A DNA stretch of 31,955 nt, from IMG/VR virus record IMGVR_UViG_3300045993_000044, positions 1 to 31,955 of that record. The stretch is one strand, 5' to 3'. A program made the position numbers and the translations under genes. This stretch comes from a virus. Under the pieces are notes generated by a model. The model saw nothing but the letters and a program-made list of their open reading frames with translations, was not told the origin of the DNA and did no database searches. The first letter of the stretch is position 1. Each line of letters starts with the position of its first letter. Below are positions 26,362 through 31,955 of the stretch, piece by piece.

Positions 26362-26385
26362 TCTACATCTAATTTAGATCGTAGA
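26362..26385 (-). promoter_or_regulatory. Extended palindrome in the capsid-gene leader
   Basis: TCTAC-ATCTAA-T-TTAGAT-C-GTAGA on the plus strand: 11-base arms separated by one base, with a single bulged base. The near-zero loop is better suited to a dimeric DNA-binding protein than to an RNA hairpin. It lies about 120 bases upstream of the capsid start, in a 159-base gap (26241-26399) with no other gene that I can support. The gap also has two GGTCACGA copies (minus strand) and an AT-rich stretch next to the palindrome. It is a candidate operator or phage promoter for capsid expression. Confidence 0.45.
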
Positions 26386-26399
26386 TTGCAAAATTATTT

Positions 26400-26486
26400 T
26401 CAGCGCAGAACGAACAAGTTAAAGAGGATGAACACCACCGCGCAGGAAATTGCTACAAGGCAGATTTTTTCTTCGAGCTCGGTCAT
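26400..26486 (-). CDS. 28-residue single-TM membrane peptide
   Basis: The ATG overlaps the Rz stop (ATGA), with GAGG eight bases upstream. The peptide has an acidic N-terminus (MTELEEK), one hydrophobic helix (residues 8-26, with Cys9 and Cys15) and a final Arg. Its position at the end of the lysis block and its membrane topology suggest a small lysis or regulatory peptide, such as a holin partner or inhibitor. The tight coupling favours a real gene, but its size allows chance. No family is recognised. Confidence 0.5.
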   Translation of the reverse strand: MTELEEKICLVAISCAVVFILFNLFVLR

Positions 26487-26968
26487 TTCAGAGCCTCTAC
26501 TGCTGACTTGTATTGAGTTTGGCATTGGTTGAGAGCAACTCGTAAGAGATCGGCTTCTCCTGCGAGCTTGAGAGCCACTGCAGAGTCCTCTCGGTAAAGC
26601 TGGGAGGGATAACAACCGGCTCCAGCGCTGGTATCGCCGGGCACACCGCTTGCACCAGGACGCGCGGGGCGGTCTGACAGCCCTGCAATAGCAGTAGCGA
26701 GAGAGCGATTAAGACTGGCGATTTGCGCATTGGAGACCTCTCTTTGTTTATCGGATGCATCCTGGAGCGCCTTGGTAGTGCTCAGGGCATCGGCGGTGAT
26801 CTGTGCTGACTGTTGGGTGATTTGCAGGCGCTCGGCATTCCACTTGGCCTGTACGGTAGCAGCACCCCTCTCGTATATCCAGTTGTAGCCATACCAGCCA
26901 GCGCCAGCCAGCACAGCGATGATCGCGATCTCCAGCCAGACTTTTGGATTGATCAGAGCGAGGTTCAT
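26483..26968 (-). CDS. Rz: Inner-membrane spanin subunit (Rz-like)
   Basis: A 161-residue protein from the ATG at 26968, which overlaps the holin-like stop (ATGA). It has one N-terminal membrane helix (residues 10-31, WLEIAIIAVLAGAGWYGYNW), then a long periplasmic coiled coil rich in Gln, Ala and Thr (residues 35-100), as expected for Rz. The Rz1 gene lies wholly within it in another frame. In known systems Rz and Rz1 span the periplasm and fuse inner and outer membranes in the last step of lysis. A longer in-frame upstream extension exists but has no ribosome-binding site and overlaps two real genes, so it was rejected. Confidence 0.88.
   Translation of the reverse strand: MNLALINPKVWLEIAIIAVLAGAGWYGYNWIYERGAATVQAKWNAERLQITQQSAQITADALSTTKALQDASDKQREVSNAQIASLNRSLATAIAGLSDRPARPGASGVPGDTSAGAGCYPSQLYREDSAVALKLAGEADLLRVALNQCQTQYKSAVEALK
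26497..26730 (-). CDS. Rz1: Outer-membrane spanin lipoprotein (Rz1-like), nested in Rz
   Basis: A 77-residue protein starting MRKSPVLIALSLLLLQGC, with Shine-Dalgarno GAGAGG. It has a lipoprotein signal peptide with the lipobox LLQG-C (Cys18), giving a mature protein of about 60 residues that is Pro-rich in its first half (PRVLVQAVCPAIPALEPVVI). The gene is embedded entirely inside Rz in a different frame, the classic arrangement. An in-frame ATG ten codons upstream exists but lacks a ribosome-binding site. The product is predicted to be anchored in the outer membrane and to pair with Rz. Confidence 0.87.
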   Translation of the reverse strand: MRKSPVLIALSLLLLQGCQTAPRVLVQAVCPAIPALEPVVIPPSFTERTLQWLSSSQEKPISYELLSTNAKLNTSQQ

Positions 26969-27159
26969 TTCAGACGATCCCCGTCGTGCTTCTTCTGGAT
27001 CACATCGCCAGCTATGTAAGCCCCGACTGTTGCCCCGATCGCCAGGCCATAGGCCGTGCCAGCCAGATCGAGCTTTCCAAACCATTGCAGGAGACTGGCG
27101 CTTATCAATGCACCCCATGCGATCAGGTATCTGCGACCTCCTATGGTGGCGAAGTTCAT
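26965..27159 (-). CDS. Two-TM holin-like protein
   Basis: A 64-residue protein with two hydrophobic segments: residues 11-27 (YLIAWGALISASLLQWF) and 32-54 (LAGTAYGLAIGATVGAYIAG). The N-terminus is short and positively charged, and the tail is charged (QKKHDGDRLK). Small size, two membrane helices and a place directly before Rz suggest a holin. Overlapping ATGA junctions on both sides show translational coupling. Sequence similarity within holins is low, so the assignment rests on topology and context. It might alternatively be an antiholin. Confidence 0.7.
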   Translation of the reverse strand: MNFATIGGRRYLIAWGALISASLLQWFGKLDLAGTAYGLAIGATVGAYIAGDVIQKKHDGDRLK

Positions 27160-27599
27160 GCTTGCACCAGCGCGTTCTTGACGTCGAGGGTGACTTCCTC
27201 GCCGTCGTCAATGGCCTTGGCGACTGAGGACTTGATAAGCTCCAGCGCAGGGCGCGAGGTGCCCCCAGTGATCGTGCTGCTTCCGACTTGCATCCCAAGA
27301 AGCAAGCAGCCCTCGGTGTCGTCTGAGGAGTTCCCCGCATGAATGCGCACGCCGGTAAAGCCCGGCACGTCGTTGATAGTCAAGGTGTTAGGGCCGAAGT
27401 GCTGAGAATCTTCCAACGTCACCTTGTAGGTGCCAGCGGGTATAGCCGTCGAACCTTTAACTTTCCATTCAGACACATGAACCCCGAACTGCTCACGCAC
27501 CTGATCCTCCAGCGTATGGCAATACTTGACGCCATCGACGTACAGCGTGCCGATGGTCGCGTAGGCGTAGCTCGGGTTGCGCTGGACGGTGATCTTCAT
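27156..27599 (-). CDS. DUF5675 protein, possible peptidoglycan-active enzyme
   Basis: A 147-residue protein. The N-terminal part has GTLYVDGVKYCHTLEDQVRE (residues 17-36), and the core reads IPAGTYKVTLEDSQHFGPN, then GFTGVRIHAGNSSDDTEGCL (residues 80-99). The His87...Gly97-Cys98 arrangement is the hallmark of DUF5675 and recalls the HG...GC catalytic motif of YkuD L,D-transpeptidases. There is no signal peptide. It sits between a membrane protein and the holin-like gene, where an endolysin is expected, and no other endolysin is visible in the window. Family membership is fairly sure; catalysis on cell wall is an inference. Confidence 0.75.
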   Translation of the reverse strand: MKITVQRNPSYAYATIGTLYVDGVKYCHTLEDQVREQFGVHVSEWKVKGSTAIPAGTYKVTLEDSQHFGPNTLTINDVPGFTGVRIHAGNSSDDTEGCLLLGMQVGSSTITGGTSRPALELIKSSVAKAIDDGEEVTLDVKNALVQA

Positions 27600-27862
27600 T
27601 TTTGTCTTTCGATCAGACGATCCAGCTTAGAGTCGATGCGATCAAGACGCGCATTGAGAACCTTGTTGTCAGCATCGTTGTCAACGGCCATTTGGTTATC
27701 ACGCTGGTGCAGGACCAGCGCATCAGCCCTGATCAACTCGATGTCCTTCTTCAAATCGGTGTAGGCCGTCAGTCCCGCAATAGCGATTCCGATTACGCTG
27801 ATGATTACACTGACTGAAATCTCTTTTTTTAAGTGCCAGCCTTCGTTGATTGAGTCAGTCAT
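27596..27862 (-). CDS. Single-TM coiled-coil protein of the lysis block
   Basis: An 88-residue protein with one membrane helix at residues 15-34 (ISVSVIISVIGIAIAGLTAY) and a charged heptad-rich C-terminal half (residues 37-88, ending RLDRIDSKLDRLIERQ). The topology resembles XhlA-type haemolysin-enhancing or holin-accessory proteins. Overlapping ATGA junctions link it to both neighbours. It could be a second holin or an antiholin. No specific family can be assigned. Confidence 0.65.
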   Translation of the reverse strand: MTDSINEGWHLKKEISVSVIISVIGIAIAGLTAYTDLKKDIELIRADALVLHQRDNQMAVDNDADNKVLNARLDRIDSKLDRLIERQK

Positions 27863-28377
27863 TTGGGTACTTTCGGTCGGTTGTTAATAGTGAAGCAAGG
27901 CATTGCCCAAAATTTCCCATTAGGGAATTGATAGACTTTGTAGCCAAGAATTAGTTTGAAATCACCAAGCCTGAAATTGGCTTGCCAGATGCCATCGTGC
28001 TCGTAGAAGCCTTCAATGTTTTCCGGAAGAAAGCCAGTTGTCTCTTTGCCGAAGTACGCCGACATTCCCATCAGGACATTGCGGAAACCGAGCCACTTCC
28101 AAGAACAATAGAAGGCACCGCGCTTGAGATAGGTAGCGTAAACATCGGCTTCGTAAAGACCACCGGGCAGACGTTCATCAGGCGTACTGAACCAACTGAG
28201 CCAGTTAGGGAGATCACCACGAATGACGTAGGGGTTGAGACTGAGTCCATGTTGTACTTCCTTTGTGGGTTCTGTGTCCCACTTTGCAAACAGTAAGGCG
28301 AAGGGGATGACTACCCACGCGCCCAGTGACAGGATCAGGATGATGAAGCCAACGAGGGGTGGATAGAGGTACTTCAT
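27859..28377 (-). CDS. DUF7338-like phage membrane protein
   Basis: A 172-residue protein. Residues 4-31 are strongly hydrophobic (PPLVGFIILILSLGAWVVIP). Then come RGDLPNWLSWFSTPDERLPG (residues 54-73), CSWKWLGFRNVLMGM (residues about 91-105) and LGYKVYQFPNGKFWAMPCFT. This pattern matches a phage family of unknown function (to my knowledge DUF7338), often found near lysis or structural genes. The ATG overlaps the stop of the scaffold-like gene, so the lysis block is coupled to the head genes. Its role is unknown. Confidence 0.65.
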   Translation of the reverse strand: MKYLYPPLVGFIILILSLGAWVVIPFALLFAKWDTEPTKEVQHGLSLNPYVIRGDLPNWLSWFSTPDERLPGGLYEADVYATYLKRGAFYCSWKWLGFRNVLMGMSAYFGKETTGFLPENIEGFYEHDGIWQANFRLGDFKLILGYKVYQFPNGKFWAMPCFTINNRPKVPK

Positions 28378-29339
28378 AGCTCATCGCCGCGTAGTTTTGC
28401 CAGGGCCTCCGCACCGAGGGACGCGAACTCCTTCTGGCTCATGGCAATCACTGCTGCTGCGCTCTTCTCACCTCCACCCAGCTTGTCGCTGTTCAGGCCC
28501 ACGCGCTCAAGGCTCGGAGGAGTCTTGCTGATCGCTTTCGTAGCCTTGTCCACGGCTGCGGTCTTGCGCTCGGCAGCCACATCCTTCTCGGTTACCCTGG
28601 GTGTGCTGCTGGTGGCGATCTCCTGACGGCTGGTGCGGGGCTCGACAATCATCTTGACTGCCTTCTGCAGCGCCATCGTCGGGGTCAGACCCTTCAGCTG
28701 ATACGCTTCTTTCAGGTCGACGACCTCGGCCATGGCTTCTGCATCAAAGTCATCGTGGTCAGGATTCAAGCTCGGAAACGCACTCTCGATGCGCTCCAGT
28801 GAGGTGTTGTACCGGGCACGCTCCGTGGCACGGACTTCTGCGGCATGAATCTTCATGTCGCTCTTCGCCTCTGTCATGTCGCGCTCAGTCTTGCGGATCT
28901 GCTGCATCAGCGTGGCAGCTTTCTCCAGCTCACCGTCGGCCAGGAGGTTCGTGTACTCCTTCTCCATCTTGATGATGTTGTTCTCAGCGGCTGTCAGCTC
29001 AGCGTTCATGTCCGCGATCTGGTTGCCCTGCTGGTACTGAGCCAGCTGGCGTTCGAGCGCAGCACGTGACTCGCGCTCCTTCTCCAGAATTTCTTTATGC
29101 CTGCTCAGCGGGATGCGGGAGTCTTTCTTCTTAGGATCATCGTCCTTAGATATTAGATCAGCCTCCAGCTCTTTGACGGCAGGGTCTGCCTTGATGGCCT
29201 CCTGGTCAGCCAGCTTGCCATCCGGATCATCCGGGTCGATGTCCTTCTCCAGATCTTCTATCATGTCACCGCGATCGACGGGGGTAGAGCCGGACTCGCC
29301 GGGTTCGGGAGCCATCAGACGGTAGGATTTAATTAACAT
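28374..29339 (-). CDS. Capsid scaffold-like protein
   Basis: A 321-residue protein with Shine-Dalgarno GAAAGG nine bases before the ATG. Residues 15-75 are very acidic and charged (DRGDMIEDLEKDIDPDDPDG, DPKKKDSRIPLSRHKEILEK). Residues about 80-185 form a coiled coil (ERESRAALERQLAQYQ, NNIIKMEKEY, IRKTERDMTEAKSDM). The C-terminal portion has a positively charged end (SLGAEALAKLRGDEL). This acid/coil/basic-tail layout and its position between portal and capsid genes match phage scaffolding proteins, which act inside the procapsid and leave during maturation. No protease domain is visible. An ATCTAATATCTAAGGA string lies within the coding sequence. Confidence 0.8.
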   Translation of the reverse strand: MLIKSYRLMAPEPGESGSTPVDRGDMIEDLEKDIDPDDPDGKLADQEAIKADPAVKELEADLISKDDDPKKKDSRIPLSRHKEILEKERESRAALERQLAQYQQGNQIADMNAELTAAENNIIKMEKEYTNLLADGELEKAATLMQQIRKTERDMTEAKSDMKIHAAEVRATERARYNTSLERIESAFPSLNPDHDDFDAEAMAEVVDLKEAYQLKGLTPTMALQKAVKMIVEPRTSRQEIATSSTPRVTEKDVAAERKTAAVDKATKAISKTPPSLERVGLNSDKLGGGEKSAAAVIAMSQKEFASLGAEALAKLRGDEL

Positions 29340-29345
29340 AGTGCT

Positions 29346-29359
29346 TAACCTTTCGAGGT
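29346..29359 (-). repeat. Direct repeat copy A (scaffold leader), vestige of portal 3' end
   Basis: TAACCTTTCGAGGT is identical to 31378-31391. Read on the minus strand it is ACCTCGAAAGGTTA, which in frame spells Thr-Ser-Lys-Gly-stop, the last residues of the portal protein, and it provides the Shine-Dalgarno of the scaffold gene. This 63-base gap holds no other gene. Confidence 0.65.
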
Positions 29360-29402
29360 TGGTTGGTGGGAATATTTCAATCTTTGTGCTTGAGGGGATT
29401 AG

Positions 29403-31373
29403 TTATTCAACGCGGCGGAGCATTACGCCCAGAACGTCACACGTTGCACCGCCATCGCTTGCGCGCCCGATGCGTATGTGGTTTAGCGCCCCCACTTTCT
29501 TTGCCAAGCGGGGGGTAACGTTCGTCACCGATAGCAAATTGATAGTTCCAGACTGAGCCAGCGACCCAGATACAAGGGCAACGTCGCCACTTGTCAATGC
29601 CTCGCCAGAGGCCACTTGAGATGTAGTGATAGACATTGTTGCGCTTGCCGTTCCTGCCGCGCTTTGCGTCCAACACATATCAATCGCAAAGGCACGCCAG
29701 TGATGAGGCACAGCGTAAGTGCATTGAATCTGCTGATTTGTAGCAGTAGCAATGCGCCAAGTCGGAAACCTTGAACCACCGCCTTGAGCCTGAAAAGTTG
29801 CACCGTTGGCGGTAGTAAAAGAAACTGCATCAATAAAAATGCGCTCTGAAACGCCAGTCGTGCGCACCAATCTTATAACGGTCAGCACTGCATTCCATGA
29901 ATCAGTTGGACTCAAGGCTATTGTGTAGCCCCCGTCCGCGTTTTTGCTTAGGGTTGCCGGGTTGCCGCTCGTAAGATTGATTGCCGACTCAAAGATCGCC
30001 CCATCCGAAGGCGCAGTAATTGTCAATGTTCCTGCTGGTGCTTTCAGGACATGGATGTATTCGGTTGTAAGGTCTTTAGATGTGGTCGCTACATATCCCG
30101 GTGTTGCCAAATTGTTTATCGTGGCCGTGTTGACACCTATAAACGATGGACTAGCCACCACATTGGTAAGCGACTCTCTTACCCCGGACAAATAGGCTGC
30201 AATCGCCTGCATTCCAGTCTCTACCCCATCTTCAAAAATTGATCCACTATCTGATCCAGCATACGGACTCGCATTAAGCATGATCCCGCCACCCTGAAAA
30301 TTGGTGGTTGCTATTTGTAACACTACATGACGATAAAAATCAGACGCTGTGTATCTGAATGATGGAGTTCCCCTTGGGATTTTTGCCCACCATTCTCCAG
30401 TGTTTGTAGCAAGAGCAGAAGAACCGTTGTAAGAAGCAACCCAGTCATTTATACCTGCTGGTGCTGGGTTGTATTCCCTGCACCTGTAATCAAAAATGTA
30501 TTGTTGCGGCCCAGTTAATCCCCATGTTTGCGTATCGTCTCCTCTGTTTCCGATAATCACCCGAGCAGGATTACCGGCAAGCATTGAGGTTCGCAGCGCA
30601 TTTGCCTGTGCCACAGTGCTGAAGTATGTAGCAAGTAGCGGATTAACCGCTTGATCCACCCAATACCCTGCAACGTCTGTGCCGTAGCGCAATCCCATTT
30701 CTGTGAAAAGTGCATTTATAAATGTATTCCACTCAGCATAGTTGCTTGCAGAATTCCCCCACCCAGTAGCAGTTTGCTCACCAGCTTGTAAATCAGCACC
30801 GTCAAGCGGATGGATGTACAGAACCAACTTGATTTTGTATGGCTTTAGAGCCGCTATCAAATCGGCAATAACATCTCTAGTAGATGCGTGTCCTGTCATG
30901 TAAGAATTCATCACAGCACTTGGATAAAGAACGTGCATTGCGTAATGAAATGCAGTGAACACCACATATTCAACGCCAAACGAAGCACACGCCGCAGCAT
31001 ATTTGGATGAATCAAATGCCGATGCCGCTTCAGTTACAGATGTTGGAATTGATCCATCTGCATAGCAAGTTTGGGGATGCCCAACGCCACCGAAAGAATA
31101 GTGAGACATTAGTCCATATTTAGCAGATGCGTACCAACTATGAACTGCTGGAGGGGCGCTTGCCAAAAGAGACAATTCTTTCGCTTCTTTGACTGATAGA
31201 TTGGTAATTTCATTCTGTCCAGCCACCAAGCTAATCCCCCCGGTGACAGGATTGACATCCGCCGTTACCAGTCCTACATCTTTGCCGTTGATGTCGATTA
31301 CAGACGTGACCTTACCTGAGTCATTGCGGACTATGCGCAGGTCAGAAAACTCGACAGCTTGTATGGATGACAT
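29403..31373 (-). CDS. GH29 alpha-L-fucosidase-like virion or tailspike protein
   Basis: A 656-residue protein. Residues 1-75 form a small N-terminal domain with DVNPVTGGISLVAGQ, as in phage fibre proteins. Residues 79-405 follow the GH29 (alpha/beta)8 pattern: WYASAKYGLMSHYSF (80-94), FDSSKYAAACASFGVEYVVF then TAFHYAMH (120-147), KPYKIKLVLYIHPLDG (177-192), GYWVDQ with Asp240 where GH29 has its nucleophile, RVIIGNRGDD, then GGGIMLNASPYAGSDSGSIF (361-380). After that come short beta domains and a C-terminal domain ending HIRIGRASDGGATCDVLGV, again tailspike-like. The Shine-Dalgarno is GAAAGG. Predicted action: cleavage of a fucose-like or deoxysugar glycan at the host surface. The acid/base residue cannot be assigned by eye. 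Low GC (22 of 60 at 30301-30360, against 37 of 60 in the portal end) marks it as acquired. Confidence 0.72.
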   Translation of the reverse strand: MSSIQAVEFSDLRIVRNDSGKVTSVIDINGKDVGLVTADVNPVTGGISLVAGQNEITNLSVKEAKELSLLASAPPAVHSWYASAKYGLMSHYSFGGVGHPQTCYADGSIPTSVTEAASAFDSSKYAAACASFGVEYVVFTAFHYAMHVLYPSAVMNSYMTGHASTRDVIADLIAALKPYKIKLVLYIHPLDGADLQAGEQTATGWGNSASNYAEWNTFINALFTEMGLRYGTDVAGYWVDQAVNPLLATYFSTVAQANALRTSMLAGNPARVIIGNRGDDTQTWGLTGPQQYIFDYRCREYNPAPAGINDWVASYNGSSALATNTGEWWAKIPRGTPSFRYTASDFYRHVVLQIATTNFQGGGIMLNASPYAGSDSGSIFEDGVETGMQAIAAYLSGVRESLTNVVASPSFIGVNTATINNLATPGYVATTSKDLTTEYIHVLKAPAGTLTITAPSDGAIFESAINLTSGNPATLSKNADGGYTIALSPTDSWNAVLTVIRLVRTTGVSERIFIDAVSFTTANGATFQAQGGGSRFPTWRIATATNQQIQCTYAVPHHWRAFAIDMCWTQSAAGTASATMSITTSQVASGEALTSGDVALVSGSLAQSGTINLLSVTNVTPRLAKKVGALNHIRIGRASDGGATCDVLGVMLRRVE

Positions 31374-31376
31374 AGA

Positions 31377-31955
31377 CTAACCTTTCGAGGTGGGAAGACG
31401 TGACCGGTTCGCCGTCTGGGACCCGGTCGGTGGTTTGGCAGCCTCTTGTGCTGCCTTCTGTGCCGCCTGGACACGAGCGTCCATGCGTTTCTGGATGGAC
31501 TCCTGCTCCTTGAGCTGGGCTTCCTGCTCCATCTTCTGCTTCTCGAGTACGAGCTTGCGCTCTTCTATCGACATCTTGTGCTGGGCCATCTGCTCGTCCA
31601 TGCCCATCTTGTGCTCGGCTACCTGGCCTTTGACCTGGACCTCAGCCATCTTCGCCTGAGCGCCACCGTCATCCGGCTCGCCCTGTGCGATGACCTGCGT
31701 TTTCGCAGCGGTCTCCTGAGTCTTCGCCTGCTTGAGCTGGGCGTCAGCATGTTTCTGAGCAGCCTCGCCCTCCGCCTTGCTGACCTCAGCTGCCTGTCCG
31801 CGCTGCTGAAGTTCTTTCTGGGCCTGTGCCTCAGGGCTGGTCTGGTCGCCCTGCATCTGCTTGATGATGTCTTTCTTGTTCATCAGGCGGCTGGCGTCGA
31901 TGATGACCGAGTCCGGCAGCTGGATGCCAGCCTCTTTCATGGCCATGATCTGTTC
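31377..31955 (-). CDS. Portal protein, C-terminal part
   Basis: The open frame runs from the window edge (EQIMAMKEAGIQLPDSVIID) for 192 codons to a TAG. The beginning, PDSVIIDASRLMNKKDIIKQ then MQGDQTSPEAQAQKELQQRG, is typical of the C-terminal region of podovirus portal proteins. The rest is a long Gln/Ala/Lys/Glu coiled coil (residues about 50-175 of the visible part) ending in TSKG. A barrel-like helical extension inside the head is known for P22-type portals and would fit. The N-terminal portal domain lies beyond the window, so family assignment rests on this end and on position upstream of scaffold and capsid. Confidence 0.75.
   Translation of the reverse strand, partial: EQIMAMKEAGIQLPDSVIIDASRLMNKKDIIKQMQGDQTSPEAQAQKELQQRGQAAEVSKAEGEAAQKHADAQLKQAKTQETAAKTQVIAQGEPDDGGAQAKMAEVQVKGQVAEHKMGMDEQMAQHKMSIEERKLVLEKQKMEQEAQLKEQESIQKRMDARVQAAQKAAQEAAKPPTGSQTANRSRLPTSKG
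31378..31391 (-). repeat. Direct repeat copy B (portal stop / GH29 leader)
   Basis: TAACCTTTCGAGGT is identical to 29346-29359. Here it encodes the actual C-terminus of the portal (Thr-Ser-Lys-Gly-stop) and the Shine-Dalgarno of the GH29-like gene, whose ATG is six bases beyond the stop-bearing end. Confidence 0.65.

Noticed and set aside
26241-26399. Sigma-70 promoter for the capsid gene
   Set aside because: TTGCAA and TAGAAT hexamers are present, but spaced 20 bases apart. A TTGACT occurs with no -10 at correct distance. Only the palindrome is reported.
26969-27340. Longer in-frame N-terminal extension of Rz
   Set aside because: It overlaps two coupled genes, has no ribosome-binding site and lacks a membrane anchor at its start. 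The ATG at 26968 gives a standard Rz.

Overview
This window is part of the late structural region of a tailed double-stranded DNA phage or prophage. Every gene I can support is on the minus strand, so transcription runs from position 31955 down to 1. Genes are packed with 4-base ATGA overlaps, 1-base TAATG overlaps or very short gaps. I see no tRNA, CRISPR array, transposon, sheath, baseplate or conventional tape-measure gene. The order portal, scaffold, N4-gp56-type major capsid protein, adaptor-like protein, fibres, internal virion proteins and a giant protein of more than 2,300 residues points to a short-tailed (podovirus-like) phage. It resembles phages that inject very large proteins, such as the Bcep22-like group. 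GC-rich coding and the protein families suggest a proteobacterial host, perhaps Burkholderiales, but that is a guess.

Layout in transcription order. Head start: portal C-terminus (31955-31377), an AT-rich GH29 alpha-L-fucosidase-like gene (31373-29403) and a scaffold-like protein (29339-28374). Lysis block: a DUF7338-like membrane protein, a one-TM coiled-coil protein, a DUF5675 protein with a His/Cys motif, a two-TM holin-like protein, Rz with Rz1 nested inside it, and a 28-residue membrane peptide (28377-26400). This block lies between scaffold and capsid genes, which is unusual. Capsid and connector: major capsid protein, a putative decoration protein, two small proteins with related N-termini, and a DUF6682/gp4-like adaptor (26240-23287).

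Fibre and adhesin module: about nine genes (23287-11353). They include an Ig-like small protein, a beta-helix-like protein, a collagen-repeat fibre, a propeller-like protein, a strongly AT-rich unknown of 732 residues, and a protein with a discoidin-like N-terminus followed by about ten LPxL repeats. Internal and ejection proteins: a 636-residue coiled-coil protein with tyrosines on an exact seven-residue lattice, a 782-residue protein with the phage GEFVV motif, and the giant protein, which has Gly/Ala-rich membrane-like segments near its N-terminus and an HESLH zinc-peptidase motif at residues 1624-1628.

Points most worth a second look: the GH29-like gene, flanked by a 14-base repeat that encodes the portal's last codons; the injected giant protein with a putative metallopeptidase; the lysis block with a DUF5675 protein in the endolysin slot; and a recurring ATCTAAnTTAGA motif at gene borders, which forms an extended palindrome before the capsid gene.
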